DNA of 6,131 nt from Dehalococcoidia bacterium (GCA_030691805.1 JAUYDP010000119.1:1-6131), one strand, 5' to 3'; shown: positions 1-5,267, counted from the stretch's first letter. Made by a program: numbers and translations. Notes: generated by a model not told the origin, from the sequence alone.

Positions 1-187
1 AGGGCCGGTCGGCGCCGCGGATCACGGTTGGATGCAGTGGTACCGTTTGACACGCCCCCCCCTTAAAAAAGAATATTGGGGGACCCCCCCAAAACCCCCG
101 GCCTACCGGCGGTTGCTGGCACACGTTCCCCGATGCCGCTCATTCCGCCATCCATCATATCCTCGCCTCCATAAGCCGAAGCCGATG
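1..187. other. Left-edge non-coding stretch with homopolymer runs
   Basis: I see no supportable gene here. Plus-strand frames 1 and 3 close at 64-66 and 48-50, so a short C-terminus of a gene entering from the left is possible but not recognisable. Frame 2 stays open to 307 but its product is proline/arginine-rich low-complexity sequence running antisense to vapC. The notable content is a run of C8 (55-62), A6 (65-70), G5 (78-82), C7 (84-90), A4 (91-94) and C5 (95-99), which includes the candidate vapBC terminator. Confidence 0.4.
65..92 (-). terminator. Candidate intrinsic terminator after vapC
   Basis: On the minus strand a perfect 7-bp stem (TTGGGGG/CCCCCAA, arms 92-86 and 82-76, 3-nt loop) is followed by TATTCTTTTTT (75-65). 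This is the layout of a Rho-independent terminator for transcripts arriving from vapBC, whose stop lies about 95 bases upstream. The U-tract begins with a mixed TATTC before six T's, which makes it somewhat less canonical. In the plus direction the hairpin is followed by AAAACCCCC, so it would not work for plus-strand transcripts. Confidence 0.55.
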
Positions 188-577
188 TTACCTGGGTGGA
201 CTGAGGAGGGGAAGCTCCTCCATGGGATAGTGGGCCGTGTTCCCTGTCACCAATGTGGCCCCTTGTTCAAGAGCAGCGGCCGCAATGATGACATCGGTAG
301 TAGATAATTGAATACCTTTGCGGGCTAAACTGTGTCGATACTCTCCCGCCCGCTGGGCGGCCTTACGGGTAACCTCGAGATAGGCCATGGCGTCCACCAG
401 TTCAGCGGCTTTTTCTCGCTCCCTTTCGGTAAGGCCCGAATATAGCTCAGCAACGTTTATACAGCAAACGGCCAACTCATGGCCGCCTTGGTATAAACCC
501 TCTACCAACGCCACCGTTGCGGCTCGCCCTTTCAAATAGTCTATAATGACATCCGTATCCAGTAGGTATCTAGCCAC
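188..577 (-). CDS. vapC: VapC-family PIN-domain ribonuclease toxin
   Basis: A 129-residue PIN-domain protein, the usual VapC length. VapC toxins are Mg2+/Mn2+-dependent endoribonucleases, typically cutting tRNA or rRNA, and are inhibited by the VapB encoded just upstream. Visible motifs, counted from the GTG at 577: the N-terminal strand LLDTDVIIDYL with acidic D7 (also D9 and D13); E44 in INVAELYSGL; D95 in STTDVIIAAAAL; and TGNTAHY near the end, where N113 fills the fourth active-site position as in many VapCs. The GTG start is preferred because it overlaps the antitoxin stop codon and places the first PIN strand at the N-terminus, with AAAGG about 9 bases upstream. An ATG at 691 would add 38 residues that are out of frame within vapB and resemble no PIN protein. 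All catalytic residues are present, so the toxin looks intact. The RNA target cannot be read from the sequence. Confidence 0.93.
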   Translation of the reverse strand: MARYLLDTDVIIDYLKGRAATVALVEGLYQGGHELAVCCINVAELYSGLTEREREKAAELVDAMAYLEVTRKAAQRAGEYRHSLARKGIQLSTTDVIIAAAALEQGATLVTGNTAHYPMEELPLLSPPR

Positions 578-845
578 CCTCTGACCTTTCCCAGAGAAGT
601 CGGGCGCGCTCTTCGTCCGCCTCACGAGACTTTCGGACCCATTCCAGGACCTTCTCCGAAGTAGACCATTCTGGGTAATCCGCCTCACCAAGCATGCCGG
701 CAGTGCTCTTCAAGGCCTGCCCGAGGCGCTCCCGTTTTAACTTTTCGCGCACTGCATCCTCCACAAAGCGGCTCCTTTTTCTCTTCCCGACGAATTCGTC
801 CACTCCTTCCACCAGGTCATCCGGCAATATTACGTGCGCTCTCAT
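570..845 (-). CDS. vapB: VapB-type ribbon-helix-helix antitoxin
   Basis: A 91-residue antitoxin paired with vapC; its stop codon overlaps the toxin start by 8 bases, so the two are translationally coupled. Residues 2-37 fit a ribbon-helix-helix DNA-binding domain: a short beta-strand (RAHVILPDDL), helix A (LVEGVDEFVG), a basic turn (KRKRSRF) and helix B (VEDAVREKLKRE). The remainder (about 45-88), with YPEW at 57-60, VLEWVRKSR at 66-74 and many charged residues, fits the toxin-binding tail that wraps VapC. The ATG at 845 is supported by AGGA (856-853) seven bases upstream. Proteins of this kind neutralise the toxin and repress their own promoter as a VapBC complex; the palindrome over the -10 box upstream fits such autoregulation (inference). 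No damage is seen. Confidence 0.88.
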   Translation of the reverse strand: MRAHVILPDDLVEGVDEFVGKRKRSRFVEDAVREKLKRERLGQALKSTAGMLGEADYPEWSTSEKVLEWVRKSREADEERARLLWERSEGG

Positions 846-872
846 TTTTTCGTCCTACTTTTAGTCACACTG

Positions 873-902
873 ATTATGCACATAAGTATGGGATATAAGC
901 AA
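873..902 (-). promoter_or_regulatory. Promoter of vapBC with overlapping palindrome
   Basis: Reading on the minus strand, TTGCTT (902-897) and CATAAT (878-873) are separated by 18 bases, a good sigma-70 type pair, and would start transcription about 20 bases before the vapB ATG. A perfect inverted repeat TTATG-TG-CATAA (885-874) covers the -10 box. Its position suits an operator for the RHH antitoxin, but binding is inferred only. Confidence 0.6.
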
Positions 903-918
903 GGCTTGGTTGGAAATA

Positions 919-947
919 TTGCCGTCATAGGCAATTTCTGTTAAAAT
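919..947 (+). promoter_or_regulatory. Promoter of the tRNA-Leu/tRNA-Arg unit
   Basis: TTGCCG (919-924) and TAAAAT (942-947) are 17 bases apart, a near-consensus sigma-70 promoter that would start about 25 bases before the first tRNA. It is divergent from the vapBC promoter. A perfect inverted repeat ATTGCC/GGCAAT (918-923 and 930-935, 6-base spacer) overlaps the -35 box and spacer; it could be an operator or chance. Confidence 0.65.
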
Positions 948-979
948 GCGAATGTTCGGAGATCCCAAGGGGGTTCCGC

Positions 980-1065
980 GCCGAAGTGGCGGAACGGCAG
1001 ACGCGCTACGTTCAGGGCGTAGTGTCCGTAAGGGCGTGGGGGTTCAAATCCCCCCTTCGGCACCA
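980..1065 (+). tRNA. tRNA-Leu (anticodon CAG)
   Basis: An 86-base class II tRNA reading CUG codons. The acceptor stem GCCGAAG (980-986) pairs with CTTCGGC (1055-1061). It has a 3-bp D stem GCG/CGC, an anticodon stem CTACG/CGTAG around the loop TTCAGGG (anticodon CAG at 1013-1015), a long variable arm (GTCC-GTAA-GGGC) and a T arm GGGGG-TTCAAAT-CCCCC. The discriminator base is A73, the normal leucine identity base, and the 3' CCA is encoded. All stems pair without mismatch, so it should be functional. Confidence 0.97.
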
Positions 1066-1067
1066 GT

Positions 1068-1144
1068 GCGCTTGTAGCTCAATTGGATAGAGCGTAGCCC
1101 TGCGGAGGCTAAGGTTGTGGGTTCGAATCCCGCCAAGCGTACCA
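1068..1144 (+). tRNA. tRNA-Arg (anticodon GCG)
   Basis: A 77-base class I tRNA starting 2 bases after tRNA-Leu and probably co-transcribed with it. The acceptor stem GCGCTTG/CAAGCGT pairs with a G1-U72 wobble. The D arm is GCTC/GAGC, the anticodon stem TAGCC/GGCTA holds loop CTGCGGA (anticodon GCG at 1102-1104), and the T arm is GTGGG-TTCGAAT-CCCGC with one U-G pair. CCA is encoded. The arginine identity bases A20 and C35 are present. G34 would read CGC and CGU directly, which is odd because nearly all bacteria use an ACG anticodon changed to ICG by TadA. Apart from base 34, the anticodon arm resembles that of tRNA-Arg(CCG). Confidence 0.95.
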
Positions 1145-1150
1145 TTTAAA

Positions 1151-1315
1151 TTGTTGGTAAGGCTTCTGGCAGCCCTGGCCGCTGCCCTAGCCTTGCTCCT
1201 TGCCGCTCTAGAAGTCCAGCCGAAAACCCTAGAAACATGGCCCTGGGCACCAAGTTTCAAACGTGGTTTTGGCCCTGGAATTCGGCCAGTTGTTACTTCT
1301 CGGCCGGATTCCTAG
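1151..1315 (+). pseudogene. Possible severed signal-peptide region of the protease remnant
   Basis: In the same reading frame as the protease fragment that follows, bases 1151-1213 encode a Leu/Ala-rich hydrophobic stretch with one Arg near its start (LLVRLLAALAAALALLLAAL), which looks like a secretion signal. A further 34 codons end at TAG (1313-1315). After this stop the frame is open into the propeptide at about position 1370. No ATG or ribosome-binding site precedes it; only TTG codons at 1151 and 1154 are available, 7 bases after the tRNA. The simplest reading is the N-terminus of a dead secreted subtilase with a nonsense mutation, but a chance open stretch in G+C-rich DNA is possible. 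Confidence 0.35.
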
Positions 1316-1396
1316 GCCCCTCAGAGTCCTTCGCAGACGGTCCCCATCATTAGTCCAGCCCAACCCGTACGCCCCTTCATTCCTGGTAGAGTCCTG

Positions 1397-1840
1397 GTGC
1401 GTTTCAAGGGGACCTCCGGCGCGCCCTTTAGCGGCGCCTCCCAGGGACGGTACACGGGCCTCCTCTCCAGAGAGCAGATTGCGGCTTCTCAGTTTATCGC
1501 CAGCTCTGGGGCCGTGATTGTGCCGGTTGCTCCCGGAAGGGAGATGTCCACTGTCTTGGCCTTAAGGGCGGATCCAACCGTGGAATTCGCCGAAGTGGAT
1601 GGCCTGGTTAAGGCGGAGGCAGACCCCAACGATCCTCTGTTCTCGACGCAGAGCTGGAACCCCCAGGCCATAAGAGCGCCAGCGGCCTGGGATGCCGTAT
1701 GGGAGAGCCAGGGTCCAACGGTGGCCGTTGTGGATAGCGGCGTTGATTTGACGCATCCTGACCTGGAAAGCCGGCTCGTTGGTGGCTATGACTTCGTAGA
1801 TGGCGATGACCAACCCTGGGATGAATACACTTTTCCTTGA
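1397..1840 (+). pseudogene. Truncated subtilisin-like (S8) serine protease
   Basis: The 147 codons from the GTG at 1397 encode the front part of a secreted subtilase. In-frame codons just upstream (from about 1367) read PFIPGRVLVRFKG, a typical opening of the I9/S8 propeptide, so the true gene began further upstream. The propeptide ends near residue 73, followed by the mature start (DPNDPLFSTQSW), IRAPAAWDAVW, and the catalytic Asp motif VAVVDSGVDLTHPDL with D113. GGYDFVDGDDQPWDE then matches the run-up to the catalytic His motif (GHGTH), but after four unrelated residues the frame stops. The His and Ser motifs and well over 200 residues of the catalytic domain are missing and do not resume in another frame before the next gene. 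It cannot be an active protease; at most it could make an orphan propeptide-like piece. A deletion at about 1823-1828, or an assembly join there, would explain it. Confidence 0.8.
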
Positions 1841-1865
1841 CTGTACCTGGGCCCTTCCGTATACT
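1837..1865 (+). promoter_or_regulatory. Promoter of the lipoprotein-dnaJ-HEPN-MNT-rsmE operon
   Basis: TTGACT (1837-1842) and TATACT (1860-1865) are 17 bases apart, a close match to the sigma-70 consensus. The expected start of transcription (about 1872) is only some 5 bases before the lipoprotein ATG at 1877, so the message would be nearly leaderless. The -35 box includes the stop codon of the protease remnant, next to the apparent break in that gene. I see no CIRCE-type (HrcA) repeat, so there is no sign of classical heat-shock repression. Confidence 0.65.
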
Positions 1866-1876
1866 GATTAGTTGAG

Positions 1877-2629
1877 ATGTGGAGGATTGGCTGGATAATA
1901 GTCATGGTTGCAATACTTAGCATAGCTTCCAGTTGTGTAGACGCCGGCAGGCCTCCCCCGAGTGGGGCCACTCCCTCCGCCAGTCCAAGCCCCACAACTG
2001 CCAGCGTGGCGAACTCTATGGACCAGGTATCAACGCTGGCCCGGGCCATAGAAAAGCTGAACCAGGCCAAGAGCTATCGCATTAGCATTCAGGCTGTCCA
2101 CCATTGGCGCACGCCTGAGGGCCAGGAGTACGACTGGACGTTCGAGGGAGACGGAGCCGCAGTTGGACCCAACCGGTTCTACAGCTTGATGCGGGGTCCG
2201 GCCGACACCATTTATAGGGTTAAGATGGTTGATGGCAAGATAACCAACGAGGATGCCCGTGGCCAGCGCCCCGAGGCCTCCACAGCCTTTGGGGGGCCTG
2301 GGGTCGGGACCGCCCCCTACACCGTTATCTCCTATCTGAAAAGCGGCGCGCCCCAGGGTCAGGCGCAGGTAACCAGCCTGAACGGAGTTGAGACGGTGCG
2401 ACTGTCATTCTCTCCCAACCTCAACAAAGTTGCGGCCATGGATGCTTCTCATAAAGGCTTGCAGGAGCGGGTCCAGACGGCCCAGGGTAGCGTTTGGATC
2501 GATGCTAAGGACGGCCGCGTCATCCAATTGGCAGCAACGGTCCAGTCTTTGGATAGCCGTCAACTCCCACAAACTACGACGATAACCCTCAAACTCTTCG
2601 ACTTCGATGCAGCGATAGAGATAAACTAA
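1877..2629 (+). CDS. Secreted lipoprotein of unknown function (LppX/LolA-like fold possible)
   Basis: A 250-residue protein with a lipoprotein signal: MWR, a hydrophobic stretch (residues 4-17) and IASSC with Cys20 as the likely lipidated residue. The lipobox is imperfect, with Ala rather than Leu at -3. A Pro/Ser/Thr-rich linker (about 24-42) leads to the mature domain, which opens with an Ala/Leu helix and AKSYRISIQ, then alternating beta-rich segments (YDWTFEGDG, TIYRVKMVDGKI, VETVRLSF, GSVWIDAKDGRVIQL) and ends in a strand. This resembles mycobacterial LppX/LprG and LolA-type lipid-carrier lipoproteins in layout, but the likeness is of pattern only. The ATG at 1877 gives a full signal; the ATG at 1904 would shorten it to 10 residues before Cys. 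No good ribosome-binding site precedes 1877, in line with a near-leaderless transcript. The stop is 2 bases before dnaJ, so the two are co-transcribed and probably translationally coupled. Confidence 0.75.
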   Translation: MWRIGWIIVMVAILSIASSCVDAGRPPPSGATPSASPSPTTASVANSMDQVSTLARAIEKLNQAKSYRISIQAVHHWRTPEGQEYDWTFEGDGAAVGPNRFYSLMRGPADTIYRVKMVDGKITNEDARGQRPEASTAFGGPGVGTAPYTVISYLKSGAPQGQAQVTSLNGVETVRLSFSPNLNKVAAMDASHKGLQERVQTAQGSVWIDAKDGRVIQLAATVQSLDSRQLPQTTTITLKLFDFDAAIEIN

Positions 2630-2631
2630 AC

Positions 2632-3762
2632 ATGGCTACCAAGCGCGATTACTACGAGGTGCTCGGCATTCAAAAAAACGCCACCGATGAGGAGGTCAAG
2701 AAGGCATTCAGGAAGCTGGCGTTCCAGTTCCATCCCGACCGCAACAAGAACCACGATGCCGAGGATCGTTTCAAAGAAGTAAGCGAGGCCTATGAGGTAT
2801 TGAGTGACCCCGATAAACGGGCCAAGTACGAACGATTCGGCCACGCTGGGGCGCAGGGATCCGGCGGCTTTGAAGGTTTTGGTGACTTCGGAGGATTCGG
2901 CGGCTTCGGAGACATCTTTGAGACATTCTTCGGGGGAGCAACGGCCGCCAGCCGCAGGGGTCCTCAAAAAGGCGACGACCTGCAACACCATTTGAACCTC
3001 ACCTTCGAGGAGGCCGCCTTCGGCTGTGAGAAGGAAATTCATGTATCCCGGTATGAGATGTGCCAGGATTGCAAAGGCTCGGGCAGCGAGCCGGGCACCC
3101 AGCCGGCCAAATGCCCTAACTGCAACGGTCAAGGGCAGGTCCGGAGAGCCCAGCAGAGCATCTTTGGCCAATTCGTAAACGTAGCCACTTGTCCTCGGTG
3201 TCACGGTGAAGGCCGTATCATTACCAACCCCTGCACGAAATGCCGGGGAACCGCCCGGGTGCGCCATACCCGTAAGCTGGCAGTTACCATCCCACCGGGT
3301 GTGGATAATGGCATACAAATTCGCCGCACTGGAGAGGGCGAGCCCGGGACGAAGGGCGGCCCCCCGGGCGACCTGTATGTTTCTATCTCTGTCATGGAAC
3401 ACAAGCTCTTCAAGCGGGAGGGCAGCGACATTCTTCTTGAACTGCCCATAAGCTTCCCTCAGGCGGCCCTGGGTGACGAAGTTGAGACGCCAACCCTAGA
3501 TGGCGCTTACAGCCTTAAAATACCAGCCGGCACCCAGCCCGGGAGGGTCTTCACATTGCGGCATAGAGGCATCGCCCACCTGCGGGGAAGTGGCCGGGGT
3601 GACATGCACGTGAAGTTAAAGGTAATGGTCCCTGAGAGCCTGACCGAGTACCAGCGCACGCTCCTTGAAGAACTTGCCAAGTCCATGAACCAGGAGGTGT
3701 CTCCGCAGGACGGCAAGGGATTCTTCGATAAAATCAAGGATGCCTTCAGCTCGGGCTCTTGA
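2632..3762 (+). CDS. dnaJ: Chaperone protein DnaJ (type I Hsp40)
   Basis: A complete 376-residue class A J-protein, the normal length for DnaJ. It delivers unfolded clients to DnaK and stimulates its ATPase in the cytoplasm. Domains in order: J domain (residues 5-70) with the HPD triad at 34-36; Gly/Phe-rich linker (about 72-105, with repeated GF/GFG); client-binding domain I; and a zinc-finger region with four CxxCxGxG motifs at C144, C161, C187 and C201. The last reads CTKCRGTA, with Ala for the final Gly, but all eight zinc-binding Cys are kept. The C-terminal beta domains follow (LPISFPQAALGDEVETPTLDG to GRGDMHVKLKV) and the tail ends KGFFDKIKDAF. No strong ribosome-binding site is visible; the start lies 2 bases after the lipoprotein stop, suggesting coupling. 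Neither dnaK nor grpE is in the window, so this may be a second dnaJ copy or one detached from the usual cluster. Confidence 0.97.
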   Translation: MATKRDYYEVLGIQKNATDEEVKKAFRKLAFQFHPDRNKNHDAEDRFKEVSEAYEVLSDPDKRAKYERFGHAGAQGSGGFEGFGDFGGFGGFGDIFETFFGGATAASRRGPQKGDDLQHHLNLTFEEAAFGCEKEIHVSRYEMCQDCKGSGSEPGTQPAKCPNCNGQGQVRRAQQSIFGQFVNVATCPRCHGEGRIITNPCTKCRGTARVRHTRKLAVTIPPGVDNGIQIRRTGEGEPGTKGGPPGDLYVSISVMEHKLFKREGSDILLELPISFPQAALGDEVETPTLDGAYSLKIPAGTQPGRVFTLRHRGIAHLRGSGRGDMHVKLKVMVPESLTEYQRTLLEELAKSMNQEVSPQDGKGFFDKIKDAFSSGS

Positions 3763-3769
3763 GACTACT

Positions 3770-4150
3770 ATGCGGGAAGAGGTTAGAAACTGGTGGAGAC
3801 AAGCCCTGGAGGACCTGGACGCGGGACGGGCTACCCTTGAGATCGGCAAGTACTACGTCTGCGCCTTCCTGTGCCAGCAGGCGGCGGAGAAGGCTCTTAA
3901 GGCTGTATTGATGGCGACTCGACGGAAGGCCTTCCCCAAGACCCACAGCCTCCTAGCGTTAGCCAAGGCCCTCTCCATTCCTCTAGAGCTTCAGTCGGCG
4001 GCTAGGCGCCTCAATTCGGCTTATGTAACCTCCCGATACCCGGATGCGGCCAATGGTGTACCGGCCGAGATCTTCGATGAGGGGATCGCCCAGGACTGTC
4101 TGGCCGATGCTCGTAAGATAGTGGAATGGGCGAGAACACAATTCGGGTAG
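3770..4150 (+). CDS. HEPN-domain protein, probable toxin of a HEPN-MNT pair
   Basis: A 126-residue all-helical HEPN protein (PF05168 type). Recognisable features: WWRQALEDLDAGRATLE in helix 1; YYVCAFLCQQAAEKALKAVL (28-47), the conserved core helix; FPKTHSLLALAKAL (55-68) with the usual His59; and YVTSRYPDA (85-93), the conserved Tyr/Arg-Tyr-Pro signature. HEPN proteins beside a minimal nucleotidyltransferase form toxin-antitoxin pairs in which the HEPN partner is often an RNase. The RX4HXY motif of HepT-type toxins is not present; the only R-x6-H spacing is R52 to H59, so RNase activity is uncertain. The ATG at 3770, 7 bases after the dnaJ stop, is preferred over the ATG at 3740, which would overlap dnaJ and add 10 residues of no family resemblance. 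It overlaps the partner gene by 25 bases. Confidence 0.85.
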   Translation: MREEVRNWWRQALEDLDAGRATLEIGKYYVCAFLCQQAAEKALKAVLMATRRKAFPKTHSLLALAKALSIPLELQSAARRLNSAYVTSRYPDAANGVPAEIFDEGIAQDCLADARKIVEWARTQFG

Positions 4151-4452
4151 AGATCGACCCTCTAGCTAGAGCCTTTGCGGAGAAGGTGCGGCGCGCCTTG
4201 AAGGTTGAGACGATAATCTTCTTCGGCTCCCGTGTTCGGGGGGATTACTTTGACACCAGCGATTACGACTTCATAATCGTATCCGATGACTTTCATGGCG
4301 TAGCTTTCCCCCTTCGCCCTCTCAAGGTTTACGACTTCTGGGACTGGGAGCTATCGCTGGAGGCGCTCTGCTATACGCCAGAAGAATTCCGGAGGAAGAG
4401 CCAGCAGACCTCCATCGTGAGCGAGGCCTTGAAGGAAGGCCTGGAACTCTAA
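4126..4452 (+). CDS. Minimal nucleotidyltransferase (MNT), probable antitoxin to the HEPN protein
   Basis: A 108-residue protein of the DNA polymerase beta-like nucleotidyltransferase superfamily. The active-site signature GSX10DXD is exact: G34-S35, then D46-Y47-D48, within IIFFGSRVRGDYFDTSDYDF. A third acidic residue is expected further on; candidates are D70 or D73 in VYDFWDWEL. In characterised HEPN-MNT pairs the MNT protein silences the toxin by adding AMP to it; complete catalytic residues make that possible here, by inference. The start at 4126 lies inside the HEPN gene (25-base overlap), has no convincing ribosome-binding site, and implies coupled translation. The intact catalytic motif and tight overlap argue against a decaying gene. 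It shares the reading frame of rsmE, separated by its TAA. Confidence 0.88.
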   Translation: MGENTIRVEIDPLARAFAEKVRRALKVETIIFFGSRVRGDYFDTSDYDFIIVSDDFHGVAFPLRPLKVYDFWDWELSLEALCYTPEEFRRKSQQTSIVSEALKEGLEL

Positions 4453-4467
4453 CCGTTCTCGTCCCTT

Positions 4468-5199
4468 TTGCACAGGTTCTTCGTCCGCCCCGAATGGATC
4501 CAGGGGGGAGAGGCGCGGCTTGAAGGCCCTCAGGCACACCAAGTTAGTCGGGTGTTACGGGCCAAAACGGGAGACTCCCTTATCCTTCTGGACGGCTCCG
4601 GCTGGGAGTACCTGGTAGAGCTAAATGCCGTCTCGAGCGAATATACGAGCGCTAAAGTCCTGGAGCGACGGCCGGCTTCCCCAGAACCGGCCCTGTCTAT
4701 TACCCTGTATCAAGCGGTGTTAAAAGGCAAGAAGCTCGATTGGGTCTTGCAGAAGGGGACGGAGATTGGCATATCAAGCTTCGTTCCCCTTGTTTGCGAG
4801 CGGTGCGTAGCCATTCCATCAGAAGACCGTACCGGACGCCGCTGGGAATCTATTATTAGAGAGGCATCAGAACAATGCGGACGGGGCAGGCTGCCCCGTC
4901 TTTCGCCGCCCAGGCCCTTTGGTGAGGCCTGCCGGGAGGCCCAATTACCTGCTTTACTGCTATCGGAGACCAGAGACTTGCCGGGTATAAAGGAATTGCT
5001 AAGCAGGATGAGGCCAGGCCCGGTGGGAAATGTAAGCTTGTTTGTTGGGCCAGAAGGCGGATTCACTCCTGAGGAGGCATCGTACGCACAGGAATGGAGA
5101 ATCCAACCTGCCTCACTAGGTAAGCGTATCCTCCGGGGTGAAACCGCCGGGTTGGTAGCGGCGGCCATCCTCCTATATGAGGCAGGCGACCTGGGATAA
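4468..5199 (+). CDS. rsmE: 16S rRNA (uracil-1498-N3)-methyltransferase RsmE
   Basis: A 243-residue SPOUT-class methyltransferase that uses S-adenosylmethionine to methylate N3 of U1498 in 16S rRNA of the 30S subunit. It opens with MHRFFV, the family's typical start. The N-terminal PUA-like RNA-binding part (1-70) holds HQVSRVLRAKTGD. The SPOUT domain shows KGKKLDWVLQKGTEIGI (86-102), ASEQCGRGRLP (133-143), LFVGPEGGFTPEE (191-203) and the knot signature SLGKRILRGETAGL (216-229). The start codon is TTG: it is the only start-like codon between the in-frame TAA of the preceding gene (4450-4452) and the conserved MHRFF, so the choice is firm. The 15 bases before it are pyrimidine-rich with no Shine-Dalgarno sequence, suggesting reinitiation after the MNT gene. 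rsmE near dnaJ is common; prmA, often between them, is absent here. Confidence 0.96.
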   Translation: MHRFFVRPEWIQGGEARLEGPQAHQVSRVLRAKTGDSLILLDGSGWEYLVELNAVSSEYTSAKVLERRPASPEPALSITLYQAVLKGKKLDWVLQKGTEIGISSFVPLVCERCVAIPSEDRTGRRWESIIREASEQCGRGRLPRLSPPRPFGEACREAQLPALLLSETRDLPGIKELLSRMRPGPVGNVSLFVGPEGGFTPEEASYAQEWRIQPASLGKRILRGETAGLVAAAILLYEAGDLG

Positions 5200-5240
5200 G
5201 GCCGCTCCTATCCGATTGTTCAACACTCTCGCGAAAACTA

Positions 5241-5267
5241 TTGACAGCGGTCCTGGCTTAATATACT
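5241..5267 (+). promoter_or_regulatory. Promoter of the VUT-family transporter gene
   Basis: A perfect -35 box TTGACA (5241-5246) is followed by TATACT (5262-5267) after a short 15-base spacer. Transcription would start at about 5274, leaving a leader of some 15 bases before the ATG at 5290. That is too short for a preQ1 riboswitch. The layout TTGAC-CCTGG-TATACTG is shared with the promoter at 1837-1865. Confidence 0.55.

Noticed and set aside
32..307. A 91-codon plus-strand open frame at the left edge
   Set aside because: It runs through homopolymer tracts and antisense to vapC; Pro/Arg-rich translation without a recognisable pattern or ribosome-binding site.
1121..1160. Integration (att) site at the 3' end of tRNA-Arg
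   Set aside because: No second copy of the tRNA 3' end occurs in the window and no integrase gene is present; the decayed protease beside it is only circumstantial.
2626..3402. A 258-codon open frame antisense to dnaJ
   Set aside because: It lies wholly across dnaJ, a sure gene, matches no family, and has no start signal. Long antisense frames are expected opposite G+C-rich coding sequence.
4710..5168. A 152-codon open frame antisense to rsmE
   Set aside because: Shadow of rsmE; Ser/Pro-rich translation with no domain pattern.
5194..5211. Hairpin GGATA-A-GG/CC-TATCC at the end of rsmE as a terminator
   Set aside because: It has a bulge, overlaps the stop codon and is not followed by a T-tract.
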